Assembly: GCF_032854445.1 (NCBI RefSeq)
Contig: NC_088295.1
Span: 84,118,644-84,182,643 of the forward strand
DNA from: Liolophura sinensis
Taxonomy: Eukaryota; Mollusca; Polyplacophora; Chitonida; Chitonidae
DNA: 64,000 bases
Direction: 5' to 3'
Part shown: positions 48,901 to 61,650 of the stretch, piece by piece
How the letters are laid out: each line of letters starts with the position of its first letter
Position numbering within the stretch: the stretch's first letter is position 1
Notes under the pieces: model-generated
Seen by the model: the letters and a program-made list of their open reading frames with translations, nothing else
The model's database searches: none
What the model was told of the DNA's origin: nothing
Translations under genes and position numbers: made by a program

Positions 48901-48971
48901 AAGATATCGTAGGCTCACGACAATATGGGCCAGTGTGGAAAGCGGTACATCGGTCTCAACTCTACCACTAA
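42970..48971 (+). CDS. Galactose-3-O-sulfotransferase family enzyme (galactosylceramide sulfotransferase-like), two coding exons
   Basis: Encodes a 383-residue Golgi type II membrane enzyme that would transfer sulfate from PAPS to the 3-hydroxyl of galactose on glycolipids or glycans. Exons: 42970-42995 and 47846-48971, joined in phase 2. The large exon has no usable ATG at its left end; its frame reaches the acceptor ATGTATGTTTCAG|A. The first exon has an excellent start context (TTCACCATGGCT), encodes MASGARTLR and ends at donor GAG|GTAGGT in the required phase. The join gives a short cytosolic tail, then a signal anchor (SIVLLGALDLLVVSAWLFF, residues 10-28). PAPS-binding motifs are visible: FVKVQKAGSSTVQN (5'-phosphosulfate loop, near 65-78) and GIIRHPLTLLNSY (3'-phosphate site, near 146-158). 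Several N-glycosylation sites follow (NLT, NRT, NVS, NST, NAT). Length fits the family. Exact acceptor substrate is unknown. Confidence 0.9.
42996..47845 (+). other. Intron 1 of the sulfotransferase gene
   Basis: A 4.85-kb GT-AG intron. It contains no recognised gene. A Cys-rich open frame at 43885-44187 begins with GTG and shows no domain. A tRNA-like B box (GGGTTCAAATCC) on the minus strand near 45009-45020 may mark an old SINE head. A G-rich tract lies at 46901-46927. Confidence 0.7.
46901..46927 (+). other. G-rich tract with quadruplex potential, inside the sulfotransferase intron
   Basis: Runs of seven and then fourteen G separated by a single C, preceded by TGTGTGTGTG. On the sense strand of the intron it could form a DNA or RNA quadruplex. 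Confidence 0.55.
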
Positions 48972-50236
48972 TGGGTTGTTTAAACAAATATCAGCAGACC
49001 AACCTTTGTGATACAAATGATACCATGCAGGTCATACGGGAGACCTTAAGTGTTAGGTGACCATACAGGCACAATTTAAATGTATTTGAAAGGAATTTTT
49101 TATTGCTTACCTAGCAGACTGTATCTGATGTTTTTAAAGCCATGCTTTTGCACTGATTCCATGTGGTTCTTTAAGGCAAAGGGTCCATAGTTGTTGCTTC
49201 ATGACAAACTTAAGAAAATGTTCAAGTTGTGGGTTTTACATCAGGACCGAGTCTTAAATTTGGACATAGATTAACGGTAGCGTATATAACTTGACCACAG
49301 TTATTGATTTTGATCTAATTGTAGTTTTGGAACGTTGAAGGTAAAGTATTATAAAGTGTGCTATAGTCTGAGATTGTTGTCCTGCAGAATGCGGGTATGT
49401 ATACACCGCGATATTAAGCAAGTCAGATACTGAAGATGATTTTATATTTCAGTATTATTGTTAATTTCTAAAACTATACAAAATGTGTCGAATCTCGATT
49501 TATACACCTGAGATAGTGTGACGTATCGTGCAAATTATCCTTCACCTATAGAAAACAACAAAAAATGCAAATGAATGTTGATATAATATTGATGACGCAT
49601 GCATCATGGATATGCCCTGTACATAGACTGACTCAAATGATTAGGACTATAGAGTACAAAATGAGAACGTTCATACTGCTATTTTTTTTCTCACCGATGT
49701 CGTCTTTTCTTGTAGATGGAAGTCGTATTCTCAATCCAAACGTGTTGTGCGGAAGTACGTAATACAAGTACTCCGTGATCATGCCCTATGCCAAATTTAC
49801 CTGTAGTTGTACGTCTTTTTGCGACAAATCACTTCTCTGAAATAGGGACATATTCCCTGTAAAGTTAATTGGTGACCATCTGGTGGGAGTACTGTCAGTA
49901 TTGTGTTAACCCAAATTATGAATTCTTTGATACTTATAAGCCTATACATTTTTATCTAGACTGTCGATTTTACGGATGTATACTGGTTGTAGACTTATAT
50001 TTGTATACACAATTGAGATTTTTACCATCATCAATAATGTGTTATTGGTATTAACTGGATTGGATACCAGGGTATGGTTTCGACAGTGAAAAATATCAAT
50101 CTGTAGTCAAAGAAATCTCCCCTAGGACAAAAATCTGAGGGTACTTCATGTTCCTATTTCAAGGAAATATAAAAAGATATTTATGTGTCACAAATACACA
50201 GTGGGTGCCTATTTGAGAGTTTATTTATTTTTAGTA

Positions 50237-50242
50237 AATAAA
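50237..50242 (+). terminator. Candidate poly(A) signal of the sulfotransferase gene
   Basis: AATAAA in TTAGTAAATAAAAGAAATG, about 1.27 kb after the stop codon. I noticed no canonical hexamer between. The 22-bp array begins about 45 bases further on. Confidence 0.45.
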
Positions 50243-50283
50243 AGAAATGAACACTTGCTGACTTTGTTGTGTGAGGGATAAAA

Positions 50284-50785
50284 TGCTCATTCAGAGGCAT
50301 GGTGAAGGCTCATCAGAGGCATGGTGAAGGCTCATCTGAGGGATGGCGAAGGCTCATCTGAGGCATGGCGAAGGCTCATCAGAGGCATGGCGAAGGCTCA
50401 TTCAGAGGCATGGTAAAGGCTCATCAGAGGCATGGTGAAGGCTCATCTGTGGCATGGCCAGGGCTCATCTGAGGCATGGCCAAGGCTCATCAGAGGCATG
50501 GTGAAGGCTCATCTGAGGGATGGCGAAGGCTCATCTGAGGCATGGCGAAGGCTCATCAGAGGCATGGCGAAGGCTCATTCAGAGGCATGGTAAAGGCTCA
50601 TCAGAGGCATGGTGAAGGCTCATCTGTGGCATGGCCAAGGCTCATCTGAGGCATGGCCAAGGCTCATCAGAGGCATGGCGAAGGCTCATCAGAGGCATGG
50701 CCAAGGTTCATCAGAGGCATGGCCAAGGCTCTTCAGATGCATGGCCAAGGCTCATCTGAGGGATGGCGAAGGCTTATCTGAGGAA
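50284..50785 (+). repeat. 22-bp minisatellite with higher-order structure
   Basis: About 22-23 copies of AGGCTCATCAGAGGCATGGC GA. Variants CTGAGGGATGG, CATTCAGAGG and CTGTGGCATGG recur in the same order after 177 bases (for example CTGAGGGATGG at 50336 and 50513). This is eight units with one extra T, so blocks were duplicated together. Unit length is not a multiple of three and no frame crosses it. Confidence 0.95.
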
Positions 50786-53700
50786 TGATATTTCGTTGTT
50801 TCTTGTGCTCCAAGTCAGACTGGAAGAAGAGGACAGAAGTTGAACAGTGCTCACATTGCGTTTTCTGCCCAGAGAGTATTTGTCTGTGGCATTTGTTGAT
50901 CTGGTTCACATCGCTGAAGACAATATAGCCAGAATAAACCCTTACCCATTGCTACTGAATTAAGCTGCAATGTGCTGTTACAGTCATGCATGGGTATGCC
51001 CTGTGGTCGTGCTTGTGTGGTATGAAGGCAAATTTCCCCGACCCCATCCTCTCAGTAGAAGGGGGCATATAAACCACGGACCCGTTTGTCGCTATTTCTA
51101 TTTTACAATAAAATAGAAGACACTTTATTCAGAAATAAACCAGATCACCATAACCATGCATGGAAATAATCATTCCTCTAAATCGCACAGCTTGTGTAAA
51201 ACTAGCCTTTAGTTAGGAGAAAGGAAATTCCCAAAATGATAATGTAAACGTACTTCTCCGGTCTGGGTACATGCATTTCGCGCCAGAACGTGACGGGTAA
51301 TAACATCCTCTTCAAGCACATATCACCGCCAACCTCCAGGGAGACCAGCAAATTTAACACAGCATCACTTTGGGAAATGGCACATAGTCTGGAACAACCC
51401 TCGATCTCCCACGGCACTCAGATTTATACAATGTACAATCCACTGACATCGAGTCGGCTGATAGTTTGCTGGAAAATCCTATACCTAAGATGTCTGCACA
51501 AACTTCTAAGTTCCAAATGAATTTATGCTTATAAAATACGGACAGTTCTACCGCAAACACACAAATGAAAACCCCATTTTCAGAGAAACAAAGAAACATA
51601 CTGATGCAATGAGACGAGATCTTTTTATTGCTGTAGCTACTGCTCAGTCTATGCAAGGCAGGGGCCTACCAGGGACATTCTATAATACAAACCTGGGTAA
51701 ATTCTGACAAAAAACATGAACGGCTGGAAACATCACAGGCTTAGATAATCATATATACACACATATTTATTCTACGAGGTAATTGCAACGTTATCCTGGC
51801 AAGACGTCTAGGGGTAAAACACGCACTCACATACCGCACTGTGCTATACGAGATAACTTGAGACGTCACTGCGTTTGGCCCACAGACCAACTGTAAGTCG
51901 AAAGTACGAGAGGCATTCAAAACCTCAAATAGACTAACCCCAAAGAGAATTTGTTCGCCAAAGTAGCAGTTTAAATGTCGCTGACAAGAACTGTCCATTC
52001 AAAATGGTCTGGATAGGCTTGTCGCCATGGTCATCGTTGAGCATACATGTTGACACCGCCAACAGCGAGTAGCACGGAAACAAAGGGCACTGACATCGAA
52101 GAAATCATCGTCACTCCGTCCGTGTATTTTGCTCTTATTCCCATTGCACATACCTTGCTTCAATCTTTGAACACGGCAGATTTTTTCATGTCCGGTCACA
52201 TAGCACAAGAAGATATTCAAGACTAACAACCGTAATCCCTGACACACGAACTCAAATGCGCACAGTGGTTCACAATCTAAGGGGTTTTACCTGGAAATAC
52301 GTTCTACATATAGATTCGAGAAAACATGTTAATTTAATGATGTCTAAAGAGTACAAAATTCCGAACACAGTGTGCATAGAACCTTATATTGGCTGACTTG
52401 TGTCTCTTTATGGCAAATAGTGTTGTTATCAATTCTAAAACATATTATTTAATAAATCTTTCAGTATTACTGGATGCTATTACTTTCAATACAATGCTGT
52501 TTGCTATAAAACACAGACTTCCCAAAGTTTTTCATGTATGTGTTCCTTTCTGATTATTGATTCTCCGGTCAAGAATTCTTGCACATGAAACACAGTATGC
52601 AAACGTTACCCTTATCTGTACCACATTACTATCACATGAATGACATTTGTGTAAGATAAATGAGTATCTCAATAAATTACATGTGCAAAACAGTAACACT
52701 ACAACAGGGGAAGTAAAACGTATGTGGTTGAATAACTAGTTTAATATACGTGTTCGAAAGTATTTACTCGGTACCTCAAGTTTTCCACGTGCACTACAAA
52801 ACCGTATCTCGATTTCGGCATAAACAAATGTCACATTATATCCGTTGCCTTAAAACTTTTTCTGCAACTCCGATGCTAACACATTAAGTTTTCTGCATAA
52901 TTAAATTACATTTAGTTCACAAGCCGTATTCTTTATCTTCAGCTAAAACAGTCCACCATCTAAGTTATACATAACCGCTTCAACTGCATATAAATCTATT
53001 CCAGCACTATACAGAAACTGCAGAGAGAATAATGCCTGGGCACACATTCATGTAACAAGTAAACCATTTGTCTGTAACTTTCGTCGTAGTCACATTCCCT
53101 TATGTCTCTTTAACCTAAACACAACGTCATTTACGAAAAAAGTTTACAAAAATTTGACAAAAAGTTTTGTCAAAGTGATACCTGTTGCACAAAGTATTGC
53201 AGGCTAAGTTGATTGTAACTACCATGGCGACACGTGTCCTCACAGGTCTCCAGGAGTTGTAATAAACTTGGTGACAATGCAGAGCGTGTGTTGACTTGCA
53301 CTGAGCATAAGATTTTGTTCAACATCTATCTTATCTGGGTTTCTTGTACAGAGTTGTGTATAATGTATGGATCATTCAGTAACATACTATGAGGTTCGGG
53401 CTTTTTGTGATATTTAGCATTATCGTGATCCAAAAAGTAAACTTCCCAAACCTTCCACAACCAAATACAAAATAGAAAGGGCTTTTCAGTCGTCAACCAC
53501 ACTTGAAGGTTTCTTGTAAAAATGATATAACATAAGCCGTATAAATGTACGATATGAACATGATAATGTAAAATGTCAAGAACACAAGCACCTCTACATT
53601 TGCTGATGTGACGTCAAAATAGCCTTGATGGACACATCTGAAGGCGTATTGGAGTGTTCCATTAATTACAGCAAAACGTCGTCGATGTATGAAGATACCG

Positions 53701-54529
53701 TATGTGTTCTGATGAGACCTTCAACTAAGCAAAAGTGGAAGGCATTTTTGTTTCTGTAGGATCCTCTCGATCTTGTGAAATCGGCGTTAATGCTACACAT
53801 ACCCACAATATCTTTTGATTCAATCCATATCATTTAACACTTCTTCTTAATCAGTAATGTGTTTGTGCTTTGATTCTACCTGACACATATTCATAAATAA
53901 AAATAAAATGTAAAATAAATATTTTGAAAAAAAAAACTGACACAGACCCAAATAAAAAATTGGTCCAATAAATTACTATACACAATAAATATTACGTAAC
54001 AAAGCAAATACACTATATATTAATAAATAACTGGCATCACCTTATAATGCAGAGATTACATGTAAATCTTTACTTAAGCCATAAATTTATAAACCCAGGC
54101 AAACTGTAAACCAAACTGATGTATACGTATTCAAGGTATATATTAGTTTTAGCACTATAACACTACCATAGAAATAAATAATAATGTTAAACATCAAACT
54201 ATAATACAGTAAAAAAGCCATATTGATGACTGCCCCTTCCAGTGTATGGTCTCCTAACAAAAGAACATAAACACCCGTGATAATTATGATATGAAAGATG
54301 TTCAAACAGATTCTTTCTCAAGCTACACATCAAGTACAATTCATAGCCAATTCTTCATAGACAAAATATTCACAACAGATCAAATTAAAGACCTATGAAA
54401 TAACAAGTAAAAATAAAATCCTTTTCTCCAGTACATGTACATATGTTCTATTACTAAATAGGAAAATAGCACTTGTGATACAACTTTTGTTTTGATACAA
54501 ATTTGGGGTTATGTCCTAGTTCGCTGTCG
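50786..54529. other. Intergenic between the convergent genes, plus the 3' UTR of the TMEM272-like gene
   Basis: The sulfotransferase (+) and TMEM272-like (-) genes converge here. I see no further gene. The right part must include the 3' untranslated region of the minus-strand gene; the first minus-strand poly(A)-like hexamer I noted is ATTAAA at 52740-52745, which would make that region about 1.8 kb. Minus-strand frames near 51.2-52.2 kb have stray splice-like sites but no family match. Confidence 0.5.
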
Positions 54530-57500
54530 TCAAAGCTCCGTCACATGATTGTGGCTCGTGTCACAGAAGCCCGGTTTTATGTACTCAGTCCAGAAGTGAC
54601 AGCAATAGATCCCTAGCACCACGATGATTACTATGCCTCCTACACAGCCACCGATGATGTAGATTGTAGTTATAGACCAGAACACTAGGTAGTAGACCAT
54701 GGGGTGACAGTAGTTGGCAGACTCAGCATCTGACGACCAGCTCCACATCCCGTATACCCAATAGCTGCCTGAAATCACACATGAAGCATTCAACATTATA
54801 TACACCTTTGTACACTAAGCTATTCAATAATTACTGGCATACACTGCCTACTTGCATGAAATGCTCTCAATAGCTTACTACGTAGGCAACCAGGACTCTA
54901 AGCCTTATGTTAGGGCAGTTACGTATGCGTAATGTTCAGCTGGCTCAGGTGTTTGACAGGCCACAAGTAAAATCCAGTCAGCTATTATGAAACCTGTTAT
55001 CAACGATAAATGTAAATAGTAAATCTTTGAGAAATCATTACTTTTAAGACTTCAGTGACCTTTCCTCACAGGTTATTATATTCACCTTATTTGGGGAGGG
55101 GGAGGAGTTAAAAATAGAGGCAAAATGAAGCAATTGAGTAGGTAAATATATTAATAACAGATGTATAACCAGTGTCACATTTATCAATGTGTTCACAATG
55201 CTTAATCAGGGCAACCCACCATGGCAAGGTAATTCCTAGATCATTAAGTAGGTCAGAACTTCACTCAAAACTAGCCAGTGTAGTATACCCTCACCATTAA
55301 TTACCCTAATTCCTCAACCTTTTCCCATATGAATGAGCAGTTTTCAGGGAGATTTATGCACATTTATACCTTGATTTTGGAGATAAAACTAGATCCCTTG
55401 GATTGTCAACTTTCAGGGCTTCACAAGAAGAACACCTTTAACATTCCATACTGAATGTCTTCATAGGTTGAAGAATTACAGTAGATTGATTTATTTATCT
55501 GATTGGTGTTTGATGCAATGCTCAGTAATTTTTACTTGTAAGACAGTAGTCAGGTTTATGGGTGGAGAGGAGACCTAAAAAAAGCCCCACATATGCAACA
55601 CATTTCTATGGTTCAAATTAAAATTCGATGAATTTATAAGACCCAGTGATGAATTTTCACAAGAGCCTATTTACAAGGAAGGGGAATTTTACCACAAAAG
55701 CTGAAATTTTACTTTTTAAAGTAAACCAACCAAAGCCTGTAAATATCTATAAAATGTATGATTCTTATGCCCTTATATCAGTTTTTGTAGAAATATCCCC
55801 TTGCTGTGTAGATATTGGTCTTACATTTAAGAAAATGTAAGAAATCACACTGGTTATCTCCCCTTTCCCACATGACGATTATGTCCTGTGTACAATACAA
55901 AGGCATTTTCCCCCAATGCTCATCTGCCAATATCTGTAAATAATCCGACTACATAGTGAATTTCTTATTTAAACTTTTAAGAGGCCTAAATATTTCCTCC
56001 ATACTTTGATATATCGGCACAGCAGAATAATAATGAAGTCATGGCATCACCACATAAATGTGAAAGGTTACACAAGCATTTGATCCACACACCGGGATCA
56101 TTATCAAGTGACTAACCACATTATTTCAAAAAAATAAACATGGTGTAGAGTGGATTGTTCATATATCCAATAGGCAATCATTAGCAGTGTTTACCTGTAG
56201 CCATGTCATTACATCGCAATACAATTAGAACGTCATAAACGGTTATGGAAAAAATGTACCTGATGTACACGAAGTCTAGAATAATGTCACAAAACATTGT
56301 ATTGTGGAACAACGTCACGCAGTTTACAATGCGTCTTACATACGTGGAAAACATATGTTCCAAATTATCAGTAAACAGAATGTCTGTCTATAAGGGTAAA
56401 TATCCAGTAAGATAATATTACATACACCCTTTACAGACTATATAACCTACAGTGATCTTGATATCACGCCATAACCATTCCTAACAAATTGTAGCTGTCA
56501 AATGTAAAATTATTATACTTCAGGAAATATACATCTTTGTAATAAACGTATCCCATATATTGTTGATATGCATAAATATATAACAAAATAAATAAAGTAA
56601 AGTAGAAGGCTGACAAAGCACTAACCTAATTCTAAGTAACAGCTTTCCATGTACCACCAACTGTTACAGGTATTAGTACTTGACTTGTGTGTCAATGGAG
56701 AGGGATACAAATGCTCACATGCCATGACCTGACTCAAGTGTTGCCTTACTGTAGTGTTGTGACTGTTATTGCTGTGACTGGCAAACTATGTCAAGTCAGC
56801 TGACACCTGGACTATCAACACAAACATAGCTACACAGCTGTGAATCAAAAATACATCTGCTCCGAAAAACAGAAGCATGTATGTGAAATTAGATTTACTA
56901 ACCGATGACAAACCAAGCAAATATAAAACAGAAAATGCCGGCGTCTACAATGGCCATGCCCTCAAACTTCCTCTGTCGAGCCAGGCGACGTCTTTCATCT
57001 TCGTGTGGATCCACACAAAGACATGGCTGGTAACTGAAGCAGCGCACTGCCCATACTAACGGAACTGCCCCTGATACTATCAGATACAGAGGTAAGCTGT
57101 TCTGAGCTGGGCAGTCAAATCTATACACACTTCCTGTAAAACAGAGAGAAAATCTGTCAAATTTCCAAGCAAAACACAATGTACAGATAAAAGAGAAGAC
57201 AATAGAGTTAAATGATCAAGGTCGTCCAGTAGTAGAGTGACTTATCGCAAACAGAATATGCCATTTTGAAGATGAAGAATTGCTCTAACACAAACACTTT
57301 AAGGACAATTCAAGAAATTTGCTGACGATGAAAAATCCATAACTGTTATTAAGTTGGAATAATATTCAGTAGTACAAGCTAAAGTATACTTACCTATTAC
57401 AATCATAAATACTAAAATACCCACGAGAAGCACAACCATGAAGGTACACAAAACTGAAAATAGGAAGAAAAAAAATTATTGTAAAACAAATTATAGAAGA

Positions 57501-60500
57501 TTTGGCAATGAAATTTACTTCCACCTCTTCAAGGAAATATTAATAAATTTCTATGTCACATACATGTATGTATACATGGTTTCAATAATATTTCAATAAA
57601 TTTAAGTTGTGAAGCTGCAGCAGACTACAGCAAAGGAAAATAATCATGAGCCCTACACAGATCTACCAATTAACCACTGCACTTCAACATAAGAGCTGGC
57701 ATTGTGATGTAAAACGGCAGTCAAACCAGATGGAACTGGATTAGAAGTGGTCAACTGTCTGTTGTCTTCAGTGGAAGCATGCACCCTATACATGTCAGTC
57801 TAGTCAAGAACCAACTCAAAAAACTATACAAAACTAATGTGACAAAATCACAGCCTTGAGAATGCAAGGAGAGAATACCTCCACAATGTTTGCTGCTTTG
57901 GCAACTATGAATATCAGGGACTCAGGATAATTTCACAAATGAGCCTGGTGTCTCTTTCACACATGCCATGTTTTTTGCAGATTTTGCCAGAACTGGTCAC
58001 ATTGATGTTTCAACCTCATAGTAAGTGATTTGCAAGAAAAAGTTAATGAGAACCAAGCTCTTAGGGTCACCTGCACATGATTCACGGTTATGACTACTTA
58101 ATTGAAAGTAACAAACATGTGATGCAGTGTCATGGATTTCCATGGGTGAGGGCATCATGAGGTCACTAACAAATGAGCATTTAACATATATGCAAATGGT
58201 TGTGGATTTTCTCCAGATGCTGTCTGGTTTCCTCCCAGATGGCTACCGTCCTATAAGTGAATTCTTCTTGAGTACTTGTAGATGTTGAATAAATTAAGCA
58301 CATATATACACATATTCACATTGGAACTTTCTTTCAAACCTACCTTTTCCAATAGTTCCTGAGCAAGCCACTTTGGAGCAAGTTTGAAATATATCTGGTC
58401 CCTCCGAGCCATTTCTTCGGTAAGGCTTTACTCTACCGAACAAGGAATTATAGTCAGGTGGTGGGGCTAAAACATAAATAGGTCAAACTTATCTGACGCG
58501 GCACGACAATAGTGAATGGGCAAATCAGCCAAATCACCACGGAAACTTTGAAAATCGCTCTGTTTTATGTCTCTCTCTACATCATATACATTTATGACTG
58601 TAGGAAGAACTACTATGGTATAGTGAATTAGTGATAATCTATGTGTCTAATAAGTGAAAAAGTTCACAAACACCAATAAAGGTGAACACTTTCTGTACCA
58701 CACATGTAGTGGGACTAAACCAATGAAGAGTGAACACACATACTACAAAAACATGGCAACAGCTTCCAGTAAATCTCAGAGATTTCAAATTGTAAGTTTG
58801 GCTGGTTTTCTACTGCCTAATGGTTTCCAACACAATTAACCCTGTGCCCAATAACATCAAGCATGCCAACAGTCAAACAAGTGTTGGTCATGGGTCGCCC
58901 CAAGGCTCTGCCCAGTTTCCTCCCACCATAATGCTGGCAGCCGTTGTATGAGCGAAATATTCTTGAGTAACACATAAAACACCAATCAAGTAAACAAATA
59001 AATCAAAAGTACAGTTACACTGTATTACAGATGACACACTGTACACAGATGATCCACTGCGTACAGATTATACACTGTGCAGAGATGATGGACTTACAGT
59101 TGGGATCTACACGGGGCTGATAAGACGGAAGAGTCTGACAGTAATATGAGGGTTCTGCTTGTACCACAATCGTAGGCACATGGTTTGAGTCTCTCCCAGT
59201 AAATTCTCTTGGTGAACTTGGACTCACTGGAGCAATGTGATGTGCGCTATCTAGACTGACATAGCCTGGTGTGCGTGTGTAGACCTGAGGTGGTGAGAGG
59301 AACGAGGGACTTCTGGGCCGTTCACTACCTCCATGATCACATATAGACAGGGCTTGCTGGTACGATGGGGGAGGTATGTTAATAGCTTCATCTAATGCTG
59401 CCTGCAAAACAGTCCATAATAACACTTATATTCACATGGAACTTAACTGCTAAATACAAACAACTCTAGATTTTTCTTCAGATGTTCATTGTCGACGGTA
59501 GGAAGAAAGAAACAAATGCTTGCACAGCTCAAGAATTTTGAATAAACAAAAATGTTTGATTGCTACATGTATTAAAATAACTGATTCCAAGCAATTAGTT
59601 TCACAATTATATTGGTATAACATGAAGTGATGAAGATGACATAACCCTGCAATTTAAAAGAGAAAAATGTAGCACCTCAAAATGTTTGAACCCAGAAAAA
59701 AGACATCCTGTAAACAAATCTGCTGATTTTAACCTGATTCATTTTCACTTTTTGCAGGTGAAAAGCAAAAATGCGTGTCCTTGCACTGACTGAATGAACA
59801 CTGTGCTTGGAAAAGGAAAACAAATCCTTGTTTCAATAAATCCACAATGGCATGGGCAGCTCTGGCAATATCAATAAACCATGTCTGATTAAATATTTCT
59901 CAGTAAATTAAAATACTTAATGCATTAATATACATTAGAATACATCTGCAACACTTCTGTAAAACATGTGTGTTTATATGCAGTATTTCAAACACGTAAA
60001 AGAAAACAGCTATTGTCACACATATAGAACAGGGATTTGTTTACTGAACAAGACATGCGTTTAATCTGGTTTTAAACCTGGAAAAGGTTTGATGTGTGTG
60101 TGAACAGCTGTGAAAACCAGAGTCTATATCTGTGTAGGTTTCTCTTTCAAACTGCCAACTGCGTTCATCAATACAGTTAACTGAGTTAACCCAATTCGCA
60201 ACTGGACCAATCTGTACAACGATGTTTACTATATACAACTGATAAAGATGGCATACAATAAAATAATGATCAACAAAAATAATAAGTTAACAATTTACAA
60301 GATGCTAACCATACAACCTGTTCATGTATGCAGTTACCAAGCAATCATACTTCGAAGGAAAAGGAATCTTAGTTATGCGAAGACATTAGCCACGAGTCAA
60401 GAGACGCGCACAGCTGAGGTAATGGGAGTTAAAATCAAAGTAATTCCAGTGATGTGTCCTTATCTGGTGTCGAATTTAAGAGCTACATACACTTAAGTTA

Positions 60501-60597
60501 GCAACTGAAAATAAAACAATTAAATTGACGTCACCTGTTCATTGAAATCCGATGAATGTTCTCTGTCAACACTAAAACACTGAGGCGGGTCGGCCAT
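54530..60597 (-). CDS. TMEM272-like four-pass membrane protein, six coding exons
   Basis: Coding exons on the minus strand: 60535-60597, 59098-59401, 58344-58466, 57394-57453, 56903-57133 and 54530-54768. All junctions are GT-AG and phases agree (0, then 1 throughout), giving 339 residues. Residues 1-160 are predicted cytosolic, rich in Pro, Ser and Tyr, with WW-binding-type motifs PPSY (32-35) and PPDY (125-128). The family signature SPPPDYNSLFGRVK follows, then four hydrophobic spans near 164-184, 197-217, 243-261 and 286-315. Other family-like landmarks are FDCPAQNSLPLYLIV, FIFAWFVIGSYWVYG and a final Cys-rich segment. TMEM272-type proteins are poorly characterised and I assign no molecular function. 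The start ATG (60595-60597, TTCAATGGCC) heads MADPPQCFSVDREH. The assignment to this family comes from the recognised pattern; the long N-terminus is unusual by my recollection of vertebrate members. Confidence 0.85.
55486..55572 (-). mobile_element. SINE family A, tail fragment in the last intron of the TMEM272-like gene
   Basis: GATTTATTTATCTGATTGGT GTTTGATGC then CAGTAATTTTTACTTGTAAG. Strongly diverged. Confidence 0.6.
58195..58285 (+). mobile_element. SINE family A, fragment in an intron
   Basis: GGTTTCCTCCCAGATGGCTA CCGTCCTATAAGTGAATTC then TTGAGTACTT. It is antisense to the host gene. Confidence 0.65.
58887..59004 (+). mobile_element. SINE family A, 5'-truncated, close to a splice donor
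   Basis: GGTCATGGGTCGCCCCAAGG CTCTGCCCAGTTTCCTCCCA CCATAATG, then CACCAATCAAGTAAACAAAT. It lies within 100 bases of the exon 2 donor of the TMEM272-like gene, in antisense orientation. Confidence 0.85.
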
Positions 60598-61269
60598 TGA
60601 ACTTTCTCTCCCGCAAAATTTACTTTCCTTCCTCCAAGGCTGAAGAGTTCCTTAACACAACCAAACTAATACAGCTCGGCAGAAAAGGGCCAACAAAGCG
60701 AAGCCGTCTGACATACATCATGCCCATAGACAAATAAATCGCTCACGGTGTTTTAGTCCCATGCATGGAAGCGTATTGCTGTTTGTAGTGACGGGTAATT
60801 TGATAAAACCATAAACATAGTCTGAGGTTAATTTGATACACCCAAGGGAAGCCACTGTGCAGTAAAAGCAAGGTCTAGGGCTATACTGTACTGTTCACTG
60901 GGTAGCCTTAACTCATCCAGGCAATTCAGACAATGAGCGATTAAGCTCCAAAAGTACATCAGTGTTGTCCGTGCCGTATGATGTTTGAAGTAGGGGGGGG
61001 GGGGCTATTCAAATGGCACTTAGTTGATGTTAAAACGATACCTTTCAACTAATGAATGTGCATGTAGTATTTTAGTTACTGGAGAAAAAAATATTGTGAC
61101 TATTTCAGTGGTGCCTATTATTATTGATTAGGAGAGTGTGGCTTACTAACAGGATAAAATCTAATTTTACAGTCAGTGTTGATCTTAACTGTACTCCTGT
61201 ATAAACCAGAATTCATATAGACCAGTGACTTCTATAATAATTAGGCCTATATGTAGAAATCAACATCAC
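60598..61269. other. 5' flank of the TMEM272-like gene
   Basis: Upstream of the start codon lies a pyrimidine/purine-rich 5' leader. No TATA box was recognised. A G12 run sits at 60993-61004 on the + strand. Confidence 0.45.
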
Positions 61270-61650
61270 CGCATTTTTTTTTTTACTTAATTCTTTTTAA
61301 GCCAAGCTAAGGGGGCGTGTGCATTGTAATTTGCTGCTATTTAAACATTTACACGAAGACTTAAAATGTTATAAAACCCAAACTGAGGTAAATTAATAAG
61401 AGGCCGACTTTAACCGGTTACGTGTGAGCATTTTCCAGTTACTGTATCACACTGCCGTCGCTACTTGGATTTTACTCTCTTTGCTGTACGTCTATCACAC
61501 TGTTGTCGCTACTTGGATTTTACTCTCTTTGCTGTCCGTCTATCACACTGTTGTCTCTACTTGGATTTTATTCTCTATGCTGTACGCTTATCATGCTGCC
61601 GTCGCTACTTAGATTTTACTCTCTATGCTGTAAGTCTTTATAATAATTAA
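61270..61650 (+). repeat. Unnamed dispersed repeat whose 3' end has become a 48-bp tandem array
   Basis: The 5' part matches the family (TACTTAATTCTTTTTAAGCC, GTAATTTGCTGCTATTTAAA, CCCAAACTGAGGTAAATTAA, AAGAGGCCGACTTTAACCGG). From 61445 the terminal segment TATCACACTGTTGTCGCTAC TTGGATTTTACTCTC... is repeated four times at a 48-base step (61445, 61493, 61541, 61589). Because 48 is divisible by three, repetitive open frames appear here; they are not genes. Confidence 0.85.

Noticed and set aside
52154-52238. Minus-strand 85-base exon candidate (acceptor GTGTCAG|GG, donor CAAG|GTATGTG) with a hydrophobic start and cysteines
   Set aside because: The pyrimidine tract is weak, and no partner exon with matching phase and a recognisable domain was found nearby.
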